Shown here: positions 25,702 through 36,396 of the stretch, piece after piece
Layout: every line of letters starts with the position of its first letter
How positions within the stretch are numbered: position 1 is the stretch's first letter
NCBI GenBank assembly: GCA_947458155.1
Contig: CANGZM010000005.1
Span: forward strand, 1-38,371
Direction: 5' to 3'
Origin: Synechococcaceae cyanobacterium
Lineage (GTDB): Bacteria > Cyanobacteriota > Cyanobacteriia > PCC-6307 > Cyanobiaceae
Length of the DNA: 38,371 nucleotides
Notes under the pieces: generated by a model
What the model was told of the DNA's origin: nothing
What the model saw: only the letters and a program-made list of their open reading frames with translations
The model's database searches: none
Program-made: the position numbers and the translations under genes

Positions 25702-25935
25702 TCACTCAGGAGGCGGCGGTGGTGCCTGGGGGGGCTCCGGCAGCAGTTGGGTCAGCAGGCCCGCCCCCATCAGCACTGCGCCCAGGCCAAGGGCCAGGGG
25801 CCGGTTCTGGGCAGCCGGACCATCAAGCCAGGAGGCCGCCGCCAAAAAAGCGCCCCCCAGCAGCAGGCTGGGCAGCAGCACGATTCCCTTGGCGGTCCGG
25901 TTCAGTCCCATGGCGTCGTTCAGGCCGGAGAACAA
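25702..25935 (-). CDS. Small conserved-type membrane protein
   Basis: Two hydrophobic segments in a 77-aa ORF, next to and overlapping the 25920..26312 gene; Pro-rich C-terminus. Confidence 0.55.
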   Translation of the reverse strand: MFSGLNDAMGLNRTAKGIVLLPSLLLGGAFLAAASWLDGPAAQNRPLALGLGAVLMGAGLLTQLLPEPPQAPPPPPE

Positions 25936-26312
25936 GGTTGGGGTTCGGCCAGCCCGGTGACAATCATGGCGTCGGCCAGATCCTGGGGGGCGCCGCCATC
26001 AAGGCGACTGATCCTGGCCAACAGCACCCCGTCGCGCTGGCCTAGGGGCCGCAGATTGACCCGGCTATGGCGCGGCAGTTGTTGTCGCAACCACGCCGTG
26101 GCCTGTTGCTGGGAATCAGGCAACACATGCAGGCAGGCCAGTTCGACGACATAGCTGCGATTGCCATCGCCCAATTGCAATAAGGCCGGCCCACGCACCT
26201 GCAGAACCTCCGCCGCCGCCACCGGAGCCACCGCCAAGGTGCAGGCCAGCAAAATGGCCAAGGCCAGGGCGATAGGACCTCTCTTTAACCATGGCAACGG
26301 GAACCATGGCAA
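25920..26312 (-). CDS. Secreted protein, possibly SNase-like fold lacking catalytic residues
   Basis: Signal peptide; 'YVVELACLHVLPDSQQQATAWLRQQLPRHSRVNLRPLGQRDGVLLARISRLDGG..IVTGLAEPQP' has an SNase-like pattern. Confidence 0.55.
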   Translation of the reverse strand: MPWFPLPWLKRGPIALALAILLACTLAVAPVAAAEVLQVRGPALLQLGDGNRSYVVELACLHVLPDSQQQATAWLRQQLPRHSRVNLRPLGQRDGVLLARISRLDGGAPQDLADAMIVTGLAEPQPCSPA

Positions 26313-26326
26313 CGGGCTGAAACGTC

Positions 26327-28225
26327 TCAGAGCTTGGCTCCGCAGGTGGGACAGAACAGGTGGGCACTGGCGGTGGTGTTGCCGCAGTGGTCGCAGTGGC
26401 GTTGGGTGTCGATGGCCAGCTCGGGATGGCTAGGTAAGCCCACCATCTGGGCATTACTGGCACCCGGGGGAACCATTGGATAGCAGTTTTCGTTGCGACG
26501 CACCTTGACATCAATGAAGGCCGGGCCGGGATGGGCCAGGGCCTCGGCCAATTGCTGCTTGAGGGTGGCGCGCTCGCTGATCAGCACTCCACGGACACCA
26601 AAGGCTTCCGCCAGGGCCTCAAAGTTGGGCATGCCCTGGGTCATGGCCGAGGCGGAATAGCGCTCGCCGTAGAAGCTTTCCTGCCATTGCCGCACCATGC
26701 CCTGCCAACCGTTGTTGATGACCACCACCTTGACGGGCAGCTGGTATTGGCTGAGGGTGCCCAGTTCTTGGATGTTCATCAAGATGCTGGCATCACCAGC
26801 CACGCAGACCACCTGGGCCTGGGGATAGGCCACCTGAACCCCCATGGCGGCCGGCATGCCGAAACCCATCGTGCCCAACCCGGCGCTGCTGATCCAGTGG
26901 CGGGGGCCGGTGGCGAGGTACTGGGCAGCCCACATTTGATGCTGACCGACATCGGTGGTGATGTAGGCATCCGGAGCCAACTCCCGCAGGGCCAGGAGCA
27001 CCTCCTGGGGAGCAATCTCCCCTTCGGGCACAGGAACCGTCAAGGGATAGTGGTGCTTCCAACTGGCAATCCGCTCGAGCCAGGCCTGGGTGCGGCCGCC
27101 GCAGGTCTCGCCAGCGGTGGCGGCCACCATGGCTTCGAGGGCCTCCTTGACATCGGCCACCAGGGGCACCTGGGGGGTGCGGTTCTTGCCGACCTCGGCC
27201 GCATCAATGTCGATGTGAATGACCTGGGCCCGGGGCGCGAAACTATCGAGGCGGCCGGTGACCCGGTCATCAAAACGGGCACCGCAGGCGATCAACAGGT
27301 CGCATTCGGTGACCGCAAAGTTGGCATAGGCCGTGCCATGCATGCCCAGCATGCCCACCGAAAGGGGGTGACGTTCGTCGAAGGCCCCCTTACCCATCAA
27401 AGTGGTAGTGACCGGCAATTGGAAGCGTTCAGCCAGTTGATGCACCGCCCCATGGGCGCCGCTGCTGATAGCCCCGCCACCGACGTAAAGCAGGGGACGA
27501 CGGGACTGGCGGATCAGTTCGAGGGCGGCGCTAACCGCCGTTGGCTCTACGGGCTGGGGTAAAGCAAAGCCGTTGGGGATGACGCTGCCTGGTGGCACCG
27601 GCACGTAATCAAATTCTTCGACCCCCACATCCTTGGGGATGTCGATCAGCACGGGCCCCGGCCGGCCACTGGCGGCGATCAAGAAAGCCTGGGCCACGAT
27701 GCGGCCGATCTGAGCCGGATCGCGCACCACCCAGGAGTGCTTCACAATCGGCATGGTGATGCCGAAGATGTCCGTTTCTTGGAATGCATCGGTGCCGATC
27801 GCGGCCCGGGGCACCTGGCCCGTGATCACAACCATGGGCACCGAATCCATCTGGGCCGTGGCAATGCCGGTGACCAAGTTGGTGGCACCGGGCCCGGAGG
27901 TGCCAAAGCAAACCCCCACCTTGCCCGAAGCGCGGGCATAGGCGTCGGCGGCATGGGCACCACCCTGTTCATGGCGCACCAACACATGCTTCAACCAGCC
28001 CCGGGCTTCCGCCTTGTGCAGTTCGTCGTAGATCGGCAGGATGGCGCCGCCGGGATAGCCGAAGACATCCTTGACGCCATGCAAATGCAAGGCATGCATC
28101 AAGGCATAACCACCATTGACCCTCTGGGCCACTCCGCCCCTCACCGGCACCGGCTCGTGCCGCAAGGATTGGGGCAAGCGGGAATCGGAGCTGATAACCG
28201 TGGAGGGGACTGGTGTAAGCGTCAC
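26327..28225 (-). CDS. ilvB: Acetolactate synthase large subunit, with C-terminal zinc-ribbon-like tail
   Basis: '[15 protein letters not shown]', '[23 protein letters not shown]', '[29 protein letters not shown]'; tail '[22 protein letters not shown]'. Confidence 0.97.
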   Translation of the reverse strand: MTLTPVPSTVISSDSRLPQSLRHEPVPVRGGVAQRVNGGYALMHALHLHGVKDVFGYPGGAILPIYDELHKAEARGWLKHVLVRHEQGGAHAADAYARASGKVGVCFGTSGPGATNLVTGIATAQMDSVPMVVITGQVPRAAIGTDAFQETDIFGITMPIVKHSWVVRDPAQIGRIVAQAFLIAASGRPGPVLIDIPKDVGVEEFDYVPVPPGSVIPNGFALPQPVEPTAVSAALELIRQSRRPLLYVGGGAISSGAHGAVHQLAERFQLPVTTTLMGKGAFDERHPLSVGMLGMHGTAYANFAVTECDLLIACGARFDDRVTGRLDSFAPRAQVIHIDIDAAEVGKNRTPQVPLVADVKEALEAMVAATAGETCGGRTQAWLERIASWKHHYPLTVPVPEGEIAPQEVLLALRELAPDAYITTDVGQHQMWAAQYLATGPRHWISSAGLGTMGFGMPAAMGVQVAYPQAQVVCVAGDASILMNIQELGTLSQYQLPVKVVVINNGWQGMVRQWQESFYGERYSASAMTQGMPNFEALAEAFGVRGVLISERATLKQQLAEALAHPGPAFIDVKVRRNENCYPMVPPGASNAQMVGLPSHPELAIDTQRHCDHCGNTTASAHLFCPTCGAKL

Positions 28226-28263
28226 GGCGGGGAAGGGGCGGTAGTACCGAAGAAGGCTGCGGC

Positions 28264-28878
28264 TTATTGAAACGTTCCAACCTTAGGGGGCGAACCCATC
28301 CTTGGGGCCTGGAACCGACGACTGGCGGCCATGGCCCGCAACACCCGGGCGGGATCGAGCCAGGCGCCCCGGTAGCGAATCCCCCAGTGCAGATGGGGGC
28401 CGGTGCTGCTGCCGGTCATGCCCACATGGGCGATCGTCTGGCCCGTGCGCAGCCGCTGACCCACCTGGAGCTGTACCGCCCCGCTCTGATACCTAGAGCC
28501 AATGACACTGCCAGCGAGGTGGCAGTAGGTGTGCTCATAGTCCCCGGAGCGAATCACCAGCCCATTGCCGCACCCCCCGCCCTGGAGTATCTCCACCAGC
28601 ACACCGCTCCACCAGTTGCGAACCGGGGAACCGAGCGGGGCCGCGATGTCCAGTCCGTAATGGGGACGCATCCCGCCATCCACCGGATGGATGCGCAGAC
28701 CGAAACCACTCGTATAACCGGCGAAGACCTGCACCGGGAAGGTGGCCCGCAGCCAGGCTTCCCGGCCAGAGGCCCCGGCCGGGCCAGGGGCAGCGACCAG
28801 GCCCATCATCAAGGCCATGGCCAGGGGGCGGCTCCAGCTTGCCAGCTCAGAGCAGTCCCAGAGCATGCAGGGGACCAC
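28264..28878 (-). CDS. M23 family metallopeptidase (LytM-like)
   Basis: '[14 protein letters not shown]', '[19 protein letters not shown]'. The true start is probably internal. Confidence 0.9.
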   Translation of the reverse strand: MVPCMLWDCSELASWSRPLAMALMMGLVAAPGPAGASGREAWLRATFPVQVFAGYTSGFGLRIHPVDGGMRPHYGLDIAAPLGSPVRNWWSGVLVEILQGGGCGNGLVIRSGDYEHTYCHLAGSVIGSRYQSGAVQLQVGQRLRTGQTIAHVGMTGSSTGPHLHWGIRYRGAWLDPARVLRAMAASRRFQAPRMGSPPKVGTFQ

Positions 28879-30022
28879 GGCCGCTGATCAGTTCAAGCAG
28901 AAAAGCTGAGAAACCCACCATGGCCAAACGACCGTTCCAGACCTCCGAACTGTTGTTCCAACCCCAGGCCCACTTGTCCTGGGGATACAACTTGACTTTG
29001 GTGGGCAGCTGGGCGGCCTGATCCAGGTTCACTTCGGGACCCTCAAGGGCCGCCACCACCAGGTCAGCGAGGCCCGTGATGAAGGTGGGATCGGTATCGA
29101 GGGCCGGGACCCGCAGAAAATGGTGAATGCCCGACTCCTCGGCGATTTCCCTGTATTCCAGGTCAATCTCTTCCAGGGTTTCGATGTGTTCGCTCACGAA
29201 GCTGATCGGCACGACCACCAGGTCCTGAACCCCGTCTCTGCCTAGCTGGCGCAGGGCATCATCGGTATATGGCTTGAGCCATTCCACCGGGCCCACCCGG
29301 CTCTGATAAGCCAGGGTATGGGGGTTGGCATGGCCCAGGTCCCGCTGCAAGCGCTGCAGGATCAGGGAGACGCAGGCCTCAATTTCGCTTTGGTATGGAT
29401 CGCCAGCTTCCTCCACATAGCTCTTTGGAACCCCATGGGCGCTGAAAAAGATGTGGGCCCGAGCCGGATCGGAAGCGACCCGGACCTGGCCACCGATCAG
29501 GCCAGCCATCGCGGCGATATATCCGGGGTGGTCATACCAACTGCGAATGCAGCGAAGCGGCAGCCGGTTGAAGGCCGGGTCGGCCTGGCGCAACCGCTTC
29601 AACTCACGAAAACTGGAGCCGCTGGTGCTGATCGAGAATTGGGGATAGAGGGGTAACACCACCACTTCCTCGATGCCATCGGCCTTGATATCGGCGACGG
29701 CGGATTCGGTGAAGGGATGCCAGTAGCGCATCGCCACATAGGTGGTGGCCTCCACTCCCCGCTCCCGGAGGGTGCTCTGTAGGGCCCGGGCCTGATGTTC
29801 GGTGATGCGGCGCAGGGGGGATCCGCCCCCAATCGAGCGATAAGCCGCCTTGGATTTGCCACTGCGCAAGGTGCTGATCAGCCAGGCGAGGGGCTTTTGC
29901 AATAGGGGCGTGGGCAGGCGGATGATTTCGGGATCCGCAAAAAGGTTGTACAGGAACGGGCCCACGTCTTCGATCCGTTCAGGACCGCCGAGGTTCAGCA
30001 ACAGCACGCCGACCCTGGCCAT
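28847..30022 (-). CDS. hemH: Ferrochelatase with C-terminal chlorophyll a/b-binding-like domain
   Basis: '[32 protein letters not shown]', '[17 protein letters not shown]'; tail '[30 protein letters not shown]'. Confidence 0.97.
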   Translation of the reverse strand: MARVGVLLLNLGGPERIEDVGPFLYNLFADPEIIRLPTPLLQKPLAWLISTLRSGKSKAAYRSIGGGSPLRRITEHQARALQSTLRERGVEATTYVAMRYWHPFTESAVADIKADGIEEVVVLPLYPQFSISTSGSSFRELKRLRQADPAFNRLPLRCIRSWYDHPGYIAAMAGLIGGQVRVASDPARAHIFFSAHGVPKSYVEEAGDPYQSEIEACVSLILQRLQRDLGHANPHTLAYQSRVGPVEWLKPYTDDALRQLGRDGVQDLVVVPISFVSEHIETLEEIDLEYREIAEESGIHHFLRVPALDTDPTFITGLADLVVAALEGPEVNLDQAAQLPTKVKLYPQDKWAWGWNNSSEVWNGRLAMVGFSAFLLELISGRGPLHALGLL

Positions 30023-30138
30023 GCCCTCATTTTCAAAGCGAGAGGCCGAGCGTAACGCCAGGCTCCCTCGGCCTGCCAATTCCACCCAGCCCCCTGGCCA
30101 GGGGGCTGGGCAGCCGATACGGTCCGCCCCTGCCCCCG

Positions 30139-31362
30139 ATGCCATTCCTGGCCCCCCCCATCGAACCTTCCCTGGCGGCTGCGGTGCGCCACCACAACGG
30201 CCTGCTGGCGGCCGAAGGTTGCGCCCTGCGCCTGGAGATCCGCGGCGGCCGGCTGGGACTGCGGGGACCCTTGCCCGACCGCCTTGGAGCGGGGCAGGCG
30301 CAGGTCCAACGGCTCAGCCTGGGGTTAACCGCCAGCCCAACCGGCCTGACGATCGCCCTGGAGCGGCTGGCAAGGCTGCGTCAGGAGCTGGCCTCAGGGC
30401 GCTTTCAGTGGCACGAATGGAAGCGCACTAGCACCATCGCCGCCGAGGGGGGGCCGGCCGGTGGTGGATCCATTGCCGGGGGCCTGGCGTTTCGGCCCCT
30501 GGCCCAACAACTCGAAGCATTTGAGGTCGCATTTCGCAACGATCCGAAGCGCCGACGCCGGCCGGCGGGCAGCCGCAGCACCTGGGCCGCCGCCTACCGG
30601 CCCTACCTGCGACGCCTGGCCGCCTACGCGGCCGACCAGCACCCGGGCCGCCTTGATGGGGATTTGCTGGTGGAGGTGCTCGAAAGTTATGAGCTCTCCA
30701 GCCGCAGCCGCCAGCAGTGCGGCGTAGCCCTGGCGGCCCTGGCCCGCCACCTGCAATTGGAGCTGCCCGACGACTGGCGAGACCGGGCGGCGGGCTATGG
30801 GTTGCACCTCACACGTTTTCGTCCCCTGCCCACGGACAGCCAGATCCTGGAGCTGGTGCGGCAGATCCCCAATCCCCGCTGGCGCCTGGCCTATGGCCTG
30901 ATGGCCACTTATGGCTTGCGCAACCACGAGGTCTTTTTTTGCGATGGCAGCGCCCTGGCTCCCGGGGCCGATCGGGTGCTGCGGGTGCTGCCGACCAGTA
31001 AGACCGGCGAACACCAAGTCTGGCCCTTCCAGCCCGAGTGGATCCACCATTTTGAGCTGGAGCGGCTCGGACGGGACCCAAAGGCCCTGCCCATCGTGAA
31101 CCTGGACCTGCGCCGCACCACTTTGCAACAAGTGGGCCGCCGGGTGGCCGAACAATTTCGGCGCTACGGGCTGCCCATCACCCCCTACGACCTGCGCCAC
31201 GCCTGGGCCGTACGCACGATCCACATCGGTCTGCCGGACACGGTGGCGGCCCGCATGATGGGCCACTCCGTGGCCATCCATACCCGCACATACCACCACT
31301 GGATCACCCGACGAGATCAACAGCAGGCGGTGGATGCGGCCTTGGCCCGGCGAGCCGGCTGA
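30139..31362 (+). CDS. Tyrosine-type site-specific recombinase/integrase family protein
   Basis: Catalytic-type residues: 'YGLRNHE', 'TSKTGEHQ', 'DLRHAWAVR', '[17 protein letters not shown]'. Confidence 0.85.
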   Translation: MPFLAPPIEPSLAAAVRHHNGLLAAEGCALRLEIRGGRLGLRGPLPDRLGAGQAQVQRLSLGLTASPTGLTIALERLARLRQELASGRFQWHEWKRTSTIAAEGGPAGGGSIAGGLAFRPLAQQLEAFEVAFRNDPKRRRRPAGSRSTWAAAYRPYLRRLAAYAADQHPGRLDGDLLVEVLESYELSSRSRQQCGVALAALARHLQLELPDDWRDRAAGYGLHLTRFRPLPTDSQILELVRQIPNPRWRLAYGLMATYGLRNHEVFFCDGSALAPGADRVLRVLPTSKTGEHQVWPFQPEWIHHFELERLGRDPKALPIVNLDLRRTTLQQVGRRVAEQFRRYGLPITPYDLRHAWAVRTIHIGLPDTVAARMMGHSVAIHTRTYHHWITRRDQQQAVDAALARRAG

Positions 31363-31408
31363 TGGCACTGCCCCCGGCCACAGTGGCGGGATCGACGCCC
31401 CTGGCCCC

Positions 31409-32131
31409 ATGAGCGAGACCGCCTTCCCTGATCCCTCGGCGATCCCAGCCGACGCCCCCAGCCCGGGGGTGGATCCTTCCCTGGACCAGCAGGCCGCCAC
31501 GATTGGTCCCGGCGGCTCCCTGGCCCCGGAGACCGACCCGGAGGCCTACCGACGCCGCATGGAACGCCGCCGCGACGTGCAACAACAACGCGTGGAAGCC
31601 CGCGATCTGGAGAAGGGGCTGGTGCTGGTGTTCACCGGGGAAGGCAAGGGCAAGACCACCGCCGCCCTGGGCCTGGTGTTACGCACCCTGGGCCATGGCG
31701 AGCGGGCGGCGGTGGTGCAATTCATCAAGGGAGGCTGGCAACCCGGTGAGGCCAAGGCCCTGGCCCACTTCGGCGATGCCTTGGCCTGGCATGCCCTGGG
31801 GGAAGGCTTCACCTGGGAGACCCAGGACCGCGAAAGGGACCGGGAGCTGGCCCAGGCGGCCTGGCAACGGTCCCTTGCCTATCTAGCCGATGGGCAGCGC
31901 AAGCTGGTGGTCCTGGACGAGGCCAACGTGGCCCTCAAGCTTGGCTACCTTGATCTTGCCCAGGTGCTCGAAGGGCTCGATTGCCGTCCCCCCCTCACCC
32001 ACGTGGCTTTGACAGGGCGGGGAGCACCCCCTGAGCTCTTGGCGAGGGCCGACCTGGTCACCGAGATGCGGGCCGTGCGCCACCCCTTCCGGGAACAGGG
32101 GGTAAAAGCCCAAGCGGGCATTGAGTACTGA
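31409..32131 (+). CDS. cobO: Cob(I)yrinic acid a,c-diamide adenosyltransferase
   Basis: '[27 protein letters not shown]', '[16 protein letters not shown]', '[23 protein letters not shown]'. Confidence 0.95.
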   Translation: MSETAFPDPSAIPADAPSPGVDPSLDQQAATIGPGGSLAPETDPEAYRRRMERRRDVQQQRVEARDLEKGLVLVFTGEGKGKTTAALGLVLRTLGHGERAAVVQFIKGGWQPGEAKALAHFGDALAWHALGEGFTWETQDRERDRELAQAAWQRSLAYLADGQRKLVVLDEANVALKLGYLDLAQVLEGLDCRPPLTHVALTGRGAPPELLARADLVTEMRAVRHPFREQGVKAQAGIEY

Positions 32132-32211
32132 GGCGATTCCAGGCAAACCGGGCCCCGCCTCAGGGGGCCGACCAGGAGGGGTTGCTACTGTTCGAGCGAA
32201 GGTGGAGGTCG

Positions 32212-32928
32212 ATGGCTTACCGGCGTGTGCTTCTCAAGCTGAGCGGAGAAGCGTTGATGGGGGATCAGGGTTACGGGATCGATCCCGCCATCGTCCAGTC
32301 CATCGCCCGCGATGTCGCCGACGTTGTGGCCAATGGCACCCAGCTGGCCATCGTTGTGGGGGGCGGCAATATTTTTCGCGGCCTCAAGGGATCGGCCGCC
32401 GGCATGGACCGTGCCACCGCCGATTACGTCGGCATGCTGGCGACGGTGATGAATGCCATCACCCTGCAGGATGGGCTCGAACGGGCCGGGGTACCGACGC
32501 GGGTCCAGAGCGCCATTTCCATGCAGGAAGTTGCGGAGCCCTATATCCGCCGCCGGGCGATTCGCCACATGGAAAAGGGTCGGGTGGTGATTTTTGCTGC
32601 CGGTACCGGCAACCCTTTCTTCACCACCGACACGACGGCAGCCCTTCGGGCCGCCGAAATCAACGCCGATGTTGTCATGAAAGCCACCAAAGTTGATGGT
32701 GTTTACGACAAAGATCCCGCCAAACACACCGACGCTAAGCGCTACGAAAGCCTCACTTTTCTTGAAGTTCTCAGCGACGAACTCGAAGTTATGGATTCTA
32801 CTGCTATTGCCCTCTGCAAGGACAATGCCATTCCGATCCTTGTTTTTGATGTCTTCGGCAGCGGCAACATTGGCCGGGCCGTTGCCGGCGAAGACATCGG
32901 TACCCGGATTACCCCGGCCCCCCTTTAA
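32212..32928 (+). CDS. pyrH: UMP kinase
   Basis: '[14 protein letters not shown]', '[10 protein letters not shown]', '[25 protein letters not shown]'. Confidence 0.98.
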   Translation: MAYRRVLLKLSGEALMGDQGYGIDPAIVQSIARDVADVVANGTQLAIVVGGGNIFRGLKGSAAGMDRATADYVGMLATVMNAITLQDGLERAGVPTRVQSAISMQEVAEPYIRRRAIRHMEKGRVVIFAAGTGNPFFTTDTTAALRAAEINADVVMKATKVDGVYDKDPAKHTDAKRYESLTFLEVLSDELEVMDSTAIALCKDNAIPILVFDVFGSGNIGRAVAGEDIGTRITPAPL

Positions 32929-32955
32929 CCTCCTACTCCATTACGCAGGAATCCC

Positions 32956-33495
32956 ATGGATCTGGAAGCCAGTATGCGCAAATCGGTGGAAGCCACCCTG
33001 CGCAACTTCAACACCATTCGCACCGGTCGGGCCAACCCCAGCTTGCTCGACAAGATCTTGGTGCCTTATTACGGCGCCGACACCCCCCTGAAATCCCTCG
33101 CCACACTCGCCACCCCTGATTCCCAGACCATTCAGATTCAGCCCTTCGATGCCGGCTCTATAGGTCTGATCGAAAAAGCCATCGGCATGAGCGATCTGGG
33201 TTTAACGCCGAACAACGACGGCAAGGTCATCCGCATCAACATTCCCCCCCTCACGGAAGACCGACGCAAGGATCTTTGCAAACTGGCCTCCAAATATGCC
33301 GAAGAAGGGAAGGTGGCCCTACGCAATTTGCGTCGCGATGGCATTGACCAGATCAAGAAACAGGAAAAAGACACCGAACTCTCGGAAGATCAGAGTCGAG
33401 ATGAACAGGACAAAATCCAGAAGTTAACAGATCGCTTCATCAGCGAACTTGAGAAGCACTTGGCTGACAAGGAGACCGACATCCTCAAGGTTTGA
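32956..33495 (+). CDS. frr: Ribosome recycling factor
   Basis: '[35 protein letters not shown]', '[11 protein letters not shown]'. Confidence 0.98.
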   Translation: MDLEASMRKSVEATLRNFNTIRTGRANPSLLDKILVPYYGADTPLKSLATLATPDSQTIQIQPFDAGSIGLIEKAIGMSDLGLTPNNDGKVIRINIPPLTEDRRKDLCKLASKYAEEGKVALRNLRRDGIDQIKKQEKDTELSEDQSRDEQDKIQKLTDRFISELEKHLADKETDILKV

Positions 33496-33497
33496 GC

Positions 33498-34628
33498 ATG
33501 ACGCTCGACGCCGACGTCATTGTGCTTGGGGCGGGACCAGCCGGATCGGCTGCGGCCTTCCATCTGGCCGCCCGGGGAAGGCGGGTGATTCAGCTCGAAA
33601 AGGATGGCCCCGGCCGGGGCAAGCCCTGCGGCGGTGGCATGGCCGCCTCCGTGCAGCAGTGGTTTCCGTTTGACCTGCACCCCACCGTTGAGCAGGTGAT
33701 TCGTCAGGTGCGGTTCACCTGGTGCCTGGAGGATCCGGTGGTGGCCGAGTTGCCCGGTGATGCCCCCTTCTGGATTGTGCGCCGCCGGGTGCTCGACGAC
33801 TTTCTGGCGCGCCAGGCCGCCGATCGGGGTGTTGATATGCGCTATGGGCGCACCGCCACGGCCCTCAACCGCCAGGGCGACCGCTGGCAAGTGACCGATG
33901 GCCAGGGCCAGCAGCTGGAAGCCCGGGGCCTGGTGATCGCCGATGGCTCCGGCTCCCGCTTCGCCGCCGACTTGGGCCTGGGGCCAGCCCGGCCCCGCTA
34001 TGCCGCCACCGTCTCGGTCGAAGTGGAGGGAACGCCGATCCCTGCGGATGTGGCCCACTTTGAGTTCGGCCTGGTGCACCACGGCTTCTGTTGGGCCTTC
34101 CCTCGCAGCAGCGGGTACAGCATCGGCGTGGGCACATTCATCGGCCAACAAGAGGCGGATGCCAATGCAGTTTTGGCCCGCATGTTGCCAAGCCTGGGGC
34201 TGGACCCGGCAGCGGGCGAACGACGCCCTGGGCAATTGCGGATCTGGGATGGCCACCACCCCCTACACGGGGATGGGGTGGTGGCCGTTGGGGACGCCGC
34301 TTCCCTCTGTGATCCTTTTCTGGCGGAGGGTCTCAGGCCCTCCCTGCGCAGTGGCTGCGTCGCCGCCAAGGCCATGGACGATTGGCTGGCCGGCGACAAT
34401 CTGGCCTTGGCCGGATACAGCCAGACGATGCGCAAGGAGTGGGGCGACTCGATGGCCTGGGGTAAAAGGATTGCCCAGGTCTTCTACCGAGTTCCCAGGG
34501 TGGGCTATCAGCTAGGCATCAAACGGCCCACCGCCCCCCAACGTATTGCCCAAATCCTCTCGGGCGAAATGGGCTACGGCGACATCGCCCAGCGGGTGAT
34601 CCGGCGCTTGCTGTTCCAGCGGGGCTAG
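33498..34628 (+). CDS. Geranylgeranyl reductase family NAD(P)/FAD-dependent oxidoreductase
   Basis: 'DVIVLGAGPAGSAAAFHLAARGRRVIQLEKD', 'KPCGGGMAASVQQWF', 'VVAVGDAASLCDPFLAEGLRPSLRSG'. A TTG at 33492 is an alternative start. Confidence 0.9.
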   Translation: MTLDADVIVLGAGPAGSAAAFHLAARGRRVIQLEKDGPGRGKPCGGGMAASVQQWFPFDLHPTVEQVIRQVRFTWCLEDPVVAELPGDAPFWIVRRRVLDDFLARQAADRGVDMRYGRTATALNRQGDRWQVTDGQGQQLEARGLVIADGSGSRFAADLGLGPARPRYAATVSVEVEGTPIPADVAHFEFGLVHHGFCWAFPRSSGYSIGVGTFIGQQEADANAVLARMLPSLGLDPAAGERRPGQLRIWDGHHPLHGDGVVAVGDAASLCDPFLAEGLRPSLRSGCVAAKAMDDWLAGDNLALAGYSQTMRKEWGDSMAWGKRIAQVFYRVPRVGYQLGIKRPTAPQRIAQILSGEMGYGDIAQRVIRRLLFQRG

Positions 34629-34638
34629 ACCCTGGGCC

Positions 34639-35025
34639 CTAGCCGCTAATGCACCCCTTGAGATGGCGCAGCCGTTGATCGATGGAGGCCAGAAGCTCAA
34701 TTGCGAACATCGGTGATTCCTGAACCGCAAACAGAAACTTCTCGCGATTCATCACCAGCAGACGACAGGCCGTGATCGAACGGGCATCACCAAAGCGGCG
34801 GTGCTCCTGAGTCACCAGGGCTCCGGCTCCAAAGACATCACCAGCATTGATGAGCTCTTTACCTTCCGATTCATTCCAGGAGAGCTCTACCTGGCCTTCC
34901 AGGAGGCCAAACATGCAGTCTCCAGACTCGCCAGATCGAAAGATCACCGATCCAGGTTCAAAATCGATGACCTCGCCCGAGCTAGCGAGGGCTCTCATGG
35001 TGTCCAGGGCATTCACGGCAGGCAA
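34639..35025 (-). CDS. Stand-alone cyclic nucleotide-binding domain protein (no HTH)
   Basis: 'IDFEPGSVIFRSGESGDCMFGLLEGQVEL..NAGDVFGAGALV..RSITACRLLVMNREKF'. Confidence 0.88.
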   Translation of the reverse strand: MPAVNALDTMRALASSGEVIDFEPGSVIFRSGESGDCMFGLLEGQVELSWNESEGKELINAGDVFGAGALVTQEHRRFGDARSITACRLLVMNREKFLFAVQESPMFAIELLASIDQRLRHLKGCISG

Positions 35026-35050
35026 TCGGGGAGGAGGTCACTGAGACTTT

Positions 35051-35076
35051 AATGACGTTTGGCAATGACGTTTGGC
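35051..35076. repeat. 13-bp perfect tandem duplication (AATGACGTTTGGC x2)
   Basis: Read directly; upstream of the cNMP-binding gene and downstream of tal. Confidence 0.9.
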
Positions 35077-35120
35077 TGGCCCAAATCAACTTCCCCCTCC
35101 AATTGCCAATGGAGCCGGAT

Positions 35121-36290
35121 TCAGCGCCGGATCGCCAGGGGGGCCCCCAGACCGCCGCGGACGTCGTCGGGCACTAGCCGGCCATCCTTATCCGTATCGA
35201 GGGCGTCAAAAACTGCGTCACTACCTACCCATTCTTCGCGGGTGATACAACCATCGCCATCGAGATCGTTCAACAGAAAAATCTCATGAACTGCATGGTT
35301 GAATGCCGCTCCCCCCTCAATCACCGCCAGTCGATGGGCCAATTGGGCCTCCAGGGTTTCGATCGCCTTAGAAAAACCGCGAATACCCTCATCCAGTTTT
35401 TCGCTGGCCATCTGATCCGTGGCCATCATCGTCTCAAACATCTCCTTATCGACATGAATGCGATCTGGACATGGGCCAGGTTTAGTGGCATCCAGCTTGC
35501 GCTGCAGCACCCCTTCGCTTTTGCGCAACTGATCCATCAAAGCCGGTGAGATGGTCAATAAATCGCAACCGGCAAGCTCGATTATTTCATCGATGTTGCG
35601 AAAGCTGGCCCCCATCACCTCGGTGGCATAGCCATAGGTTTTGAAGTAATTGAAGATTGCAGTGACCGATAGGACCCCAGGGTCCTCGGGACCCGGATAA
35701 CTATCGCGCCCTGTTGACTTTTTATACCAATCCAGAATGCGACCCACAAACGGCGAGATCAGGGTGACGCCCGCCTCCGCACAGGCTACCGCCTGGGAAA
35801 AGCCAAACAGCAGGGTGAGATTGCAATGAATGCCATCCTTTTCCAGCCGTTCCGCCGCCTTGATCCCCTCCCATGTCGAAGCAATCTTGATCAACACCCG
35901 CTCCTTACCAATGCCCGCCTGCTGGTAAAGGGCAATCAGCTTGTGGGCCTTTTCAATCGTGGCTTCGGTGTCGTAACTGAGGCGGGCATCCACCTCCGTG
36001 GAGACCCGGCCCGGCACGATCTTGAGAATCTCCTTGCCAAAGGTGACGCTGATTTCATCAAGGGCTTCCATTACCACATCCTCCGCCGCCGCCTCACTAC
36101 CGATGACCTGGCGCGATTCCCGCAGCGAACGGTCAATCAGTTCGTTGTAGGCCGGGATCTGGGCCGCAGCCAAGATGAGGGAGGGATTGGTGGTGGCATC
36201 TCGGGGAGTGAACTGGCGGATCGCGTCAATTTCGCCGGTGTCGGCGACCACGACCGTCATGGCGCTCAGTTGATCAAGCAGATGGGCCAT
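35121..36290 (-). CDS. tal: Transaldolase with C-terminal EF-hand pair
   Basis: '[42 protein letters not shown]', '[17 protein letters not shown]'; EF loops '[12 protein letters not shown]' and '[12 protein letters not shown]'. Confidence 0.96.
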   Translation of the reverse strand: MAHLLDQLSAMTVVVADTGEIDAIRQFTPRDATTNPSLILAAAQIPAYNELIDRSLRESRQVIGSEAAAEDVVMEALDEISVTFGKEILKIVPGRVSTEVDARLSYDTEATIEKAHKLIALYQQAGIGKERVLIKIASTWEGIKAAERLEKDGIHCNLTLLFGFSQAVACAEAGVTLISPFVGRILDWYKKSTGRDSYPGPEDPGVLSVTAIFNYFKTYGYATEVMGASFRNIDEIIELAGCDLLTISPALMDQLRKSEGVLQRKLDATKPGPCPDRIHVDKEMFETMMATDQMASEKLDEGIRGFSKAIETLEAQLAHRLAVIEGGAAFNHAVHEIFLLNDLDGDGCITREEWVGSDAVFDALDTDKDGRLVPDDVRGGLGAPLAIRR

Positions 36291-36396
36291 GGAAAAGAAG
36301 CCGTACAGAATCACTAACCGGGGCCAAACCTACCCACGCCAGTGGCTGGTCCCGAGCTCCTGACCTGACGCTTGAGCGAATCCGTACAGGAGGCCT

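Noticed and set aside
28847-28980. Chlorophyll-binding tail of ferrochelatase as novel
   Set aside because: Already well established for cyanobacterial and plant type II ferrochelatases.
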